DNA from: Acinetobacter tianfuensis
Lineage (GTDB): Bacteria > Pseudomonadota > Gammaproteobacteria > Pseudomonadales > Moraxellaceae
Length of the DNA stretch: 64,000 nt
Direction: 5' to 3'
NCBI RefSeq assembly: GCF_003611465.1
Contig: NZ_RAXV01000010.1
Coordinates: 1 to 64,000 of the forward strand
Under the pieces are notes generated by a model. The model saw only the letters and a program-made list of their open reading frames with translations. It did no database searches and had not been told where the DNA came from. Below are positions 62,442-64,000 of this stretch, piece by piece (position 1 is the first letter of the stretch; each line of letters opens with the position of its first letter). The position numbers and the translations under genes were made by a program.

Positions 62442-63650
62442 ATGACTCCGCAGCAAATTGACCTAGTAAAAGCGACTGTTCCTGTTCTACGTGAAAATGG
62501 TGTCGCGCTGACGGGTTACTTCTATAACCGCATGTTGGGCAATAATCCTGACCTTAAAGAAACCTTTAACATGGGGCATCAGCGCAGCGGCGCTCAGGCA
62601 CAAGCCTTGGCAGGCGCTGTATTGGCCTATGCTGAAAATATTGAAGATCCGTCTGTACTTTTACCGGTTGTAGAATTAATTGCGCACAAACATGTGAGTC
62701 TTAACATTCAAGCGCCGGACTATAATATTGTCGGTGAAAACTTGCTGCACTCGATCAGTGAAGTCTTAAGCATTTCAATGGAAGATCCATTAATTGCAGC
62801 TTGGGCGGCAGCATACGGACAATTAGCAGATTTGTTTATCAGCACTGAAAAAGCGATTTATGAGCAGCATCAGCAAACTAAAGGCAGCTGGTTAGGCTGG
62901 CGCAATTTCAAAATTGCGAAAAAAGTGGTTGAAAGCGATGAAATCACCTCATTCTACCTTGAGCCTTCCGATGGCGGCGATTTACCAAAATATGAAGCAG
63001 GCCAGTACATCTCAGTACGTGTATTGGTTGATGAACTGGGTTTAAAACAGCCGCGTCAATATACGCTGTCTACCAGTCCGCAAACCAACTATTTACGCAT
63101 CTCCGTGAAACGTGAAGACCAAAAAGGTGATTTGGTTGCAGGCTGGGTATCCAATACGCTGCATGGCTTAGAGACCGGTTCAGAAATTGAAGTATCTGCG
63201 CCAACAGGCAACTTCTATCTCATTGATCCAAATAAACGCAATGTCTTCATCAGCGGCGGCGTTGGCTTAACTCCGATGATTGCAATGCTGAATCAGCTGG
63301 TCACTTTAGACATGCCGCAGCCTGTGACCTTTATCCATGCATGCCGCAGCAAACAAGTGCATGCTATGCATAAACACATTCAGGATTTGAAAGCAAAATA
63401 TCCGCGCCTTAGCACTTTTACTGCGTATGAGTTCCCTCATGCCAGTGACAAATTAGGTGAAGATTATGACATTGCTGGCCGTCTAGACTTAGGCAGCATG
63501 GATACTGCAATCTTGCCAGTCAATGCAGATTACTACCTCTGCGGTCCAATGCCATTTATGGCTGAACAGCAGAAAGCTTTAATTGCCCGCGGCATTCCTG
63601 CGGCCAATATCCACAGTGAAGCTTTCGGCACAGGCGGTGTAAAACACTAA
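62442..63650 (+). CDS. hmp: Flavohemoprotein (nitric oxide dioxygenase)
   Basis: Converts nitric oxide to nitrate with NAD(P)H and oxygen, in the cytosol. The N-terminal globin has the distal Tyr28 (GYFYNRML) and the proximal His84 (AHKHVSL). The FAD domain has RQYTLST, and the NAD domain has FISGGVGLTPMIAML and YLCGPMPFM. The 402-residue length matches Hmp. It sits just before nsrR, and NsrR-like boxes overlap its promoter region. Confidence 0.96.
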   Translation: MTPQQIDLVKATVPVLRENGVALTGYFYNRMLGNNPDLKETFNMGHQRSGAQAQALAGAVLAYAENIEDPSVLLPVVELIAHKHVSLNIQAPDYNIVGENLLHSISEVLSISMEDPLIAAWAAAYGQLADLFISTEKAIYEQHQQTKGSWLGWRNFKIAKKVVESDEITSFYLEPSDGGDLPKYEAGQYISVRVLVDELGLKQPRQYTLSTSPQTNYLRISVKREDQKGDLVAGWVSNTLHGLETGSEIEVSAPTGNFYLIDPNKRNVFISGGVGLTPMIAMLNQLVTLDMPQPVTFIHACRSKQVHAMHKHIQDLKAKYPRLSTFTAYEFPHASDKLGEDYDIAGRLDLGSMDTAILPVNADYYLCGPMPFMAEQQKALIARGIPAANIHSEAFGTGGVKH

Positions 63651-63675
63651 CTCTCCCGTCCGCTTGAAATAAAAT

Positions 63676-63715
63676 AGGGTTAGTTTAGTTATGCTAGACT
63701 AACCCTTATTTATTT
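63676..63715 (+). terminator. Terminator of hmp
   Basis: A 13-base-pair stem with one G-U pair: AGGGTTAGTTTAG and CTAGACTAACCCT around a five-base loop, followed by TATTTATTT. The palindrome also lies just before nsrR and could contribute to its regulation. Confidence 0.7.
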
Positions 63716-63737
63716 CTCCTACACTTACAGTATTATC

Positions 63738-64000
63738 ATGCAGCTGAATAAATTCACCGATTATGCCTTACGTGTTCTGATGTATATCGCTCAGCCCAAA
63801 GCGCTGCCGTATACAATTGCGGAAATTGCCGAAGATCTGTGCGTATCGCAAAATCATTTAGTGAAAATTGTGCATTTTATGGGAAAACAGGACTGGCTGA
63901 TTACCGCCCGCGGCAAAGGCGGCGGCATTCGCCTTAACCCTCAGGCACTCACGCTTCGTCTTGGTGAAATTGTCCGGATTTTACAGCGTGAAAATCCGAT
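63738..64000 (+). CDS. nsrR: NsrR, Rrf2-family nitric-oxide-sensing repressor (cut by window edge)
   Basis: The first 87 codons of an Rrf2-family regulator. The start MQLNKFTDYALRVLMYIAQ and the recognition helix region CVSQNHLVKIVHFMGKQDWL with ARGKGGGIRL match NsrR. The iron-sulphur cysteines, which lie after about residue 90, are outside the window. With hmp directly upstream, NsrR-like boxes before hmp and this sequence match, a nitric-oxide-responsive repressor of hmp is very likely. Confidence 0.9.
   Translation, partial: MQLNKFTDYALRVLMYIAQPKALPYTIAEIAEDLCVSQNHLVKIVHFMGKQDWLITARGKGGGIRLNPQALTLRLGEIVRILQRENP

Overview
This window is a piece of an Acinetobacter-type (Moraxellaceae, Gammaproteobacteria) chromosome. 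The clearest signs are an AlmA-type long-chain alkane monooxygenase, the arrangement of the S10-spc-alpha ribosomal block directly beside it, a fused TRAP permease, tandem DUF2789 genes, and moderate GC with many AT-rich intergenic hairpins. Almost all of it is chromosomal backbone. I see no insertion sequence, integrase, prophage module or CRISPR array.

Layout. 1-9 kb: pssA with an unrecognised gene, rlmJ, a 2OG-Fe(II) oxygenase, two tandem DUF2789 genes, mdh, a RNase T2-like protein without its catalytic residues, and the lytic transglycosylase slt. 9-20 kb: the miaB-ybeZ-ybeY operon, an AT-rich DUF3841 gene, a TonB-like gene, xpt, an orphan SsuA-like lipoprotein, a split zinc-ribbon/glycine-zipper membrane protein, an OmpA lipoprotein with an internal duplication, and wrbA. 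20-28 kb: yihY, two tandem EamA transporters, a divergent AraC regulator (the regulator and its neighbouring transporter each carry a one-base homopolymer shift), a fumarylacetoacetase-family gene, and a two-domain SRPBCC protein. 27.4-28.4 kb: one tRNA-Ser(GCT) and three identical tRNA-Arg(ACG). 28.6-35.5 kb: rnr, a small lipoprotein, prlC-yheV and another EamA transporter. 35.5-40.8 kb: a fused TRAP permease, rhombosortase, a lipoprotein, a 33-residue membrane microprotein, and cptA/sdhE. 40.9-44.6 kb: acyl-CoA dehydrogenase, alpha/beta hydrolase and almA. 44.7-58.5 kb: the complete ribosomal block from rplQ back to rpsJ, on the minus strand, with secY and rpoA. 58.6-64 kb: a glutamine amidotransferase, a metC-like gene, a HerA-like ATPase (DUF853), hmp, and the start of nsrR.

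How the genes work together. The ribosomal block makes ribosomal proteins, the SecY translocon and the RNA polymerase alpha subunit. Promoter-like sites and hairpins lie upstream of rpsJ, between rpsQ and rplN, and between rpmJ and rpsM. hmp and nsrR form a nitric-oxide response pair, with two NsrR-like palindromes upstream of hmp. The most interesting regulatory signal is a palindrome (TTGTCAGACAA and variants) that occurs as a pair of sites about 40 bp apart upstream of both almA and the 33-residue microprotein. This suggests a shared, undescribed regulon. Functions are inferred from motifs and recalled families; no database search was run.
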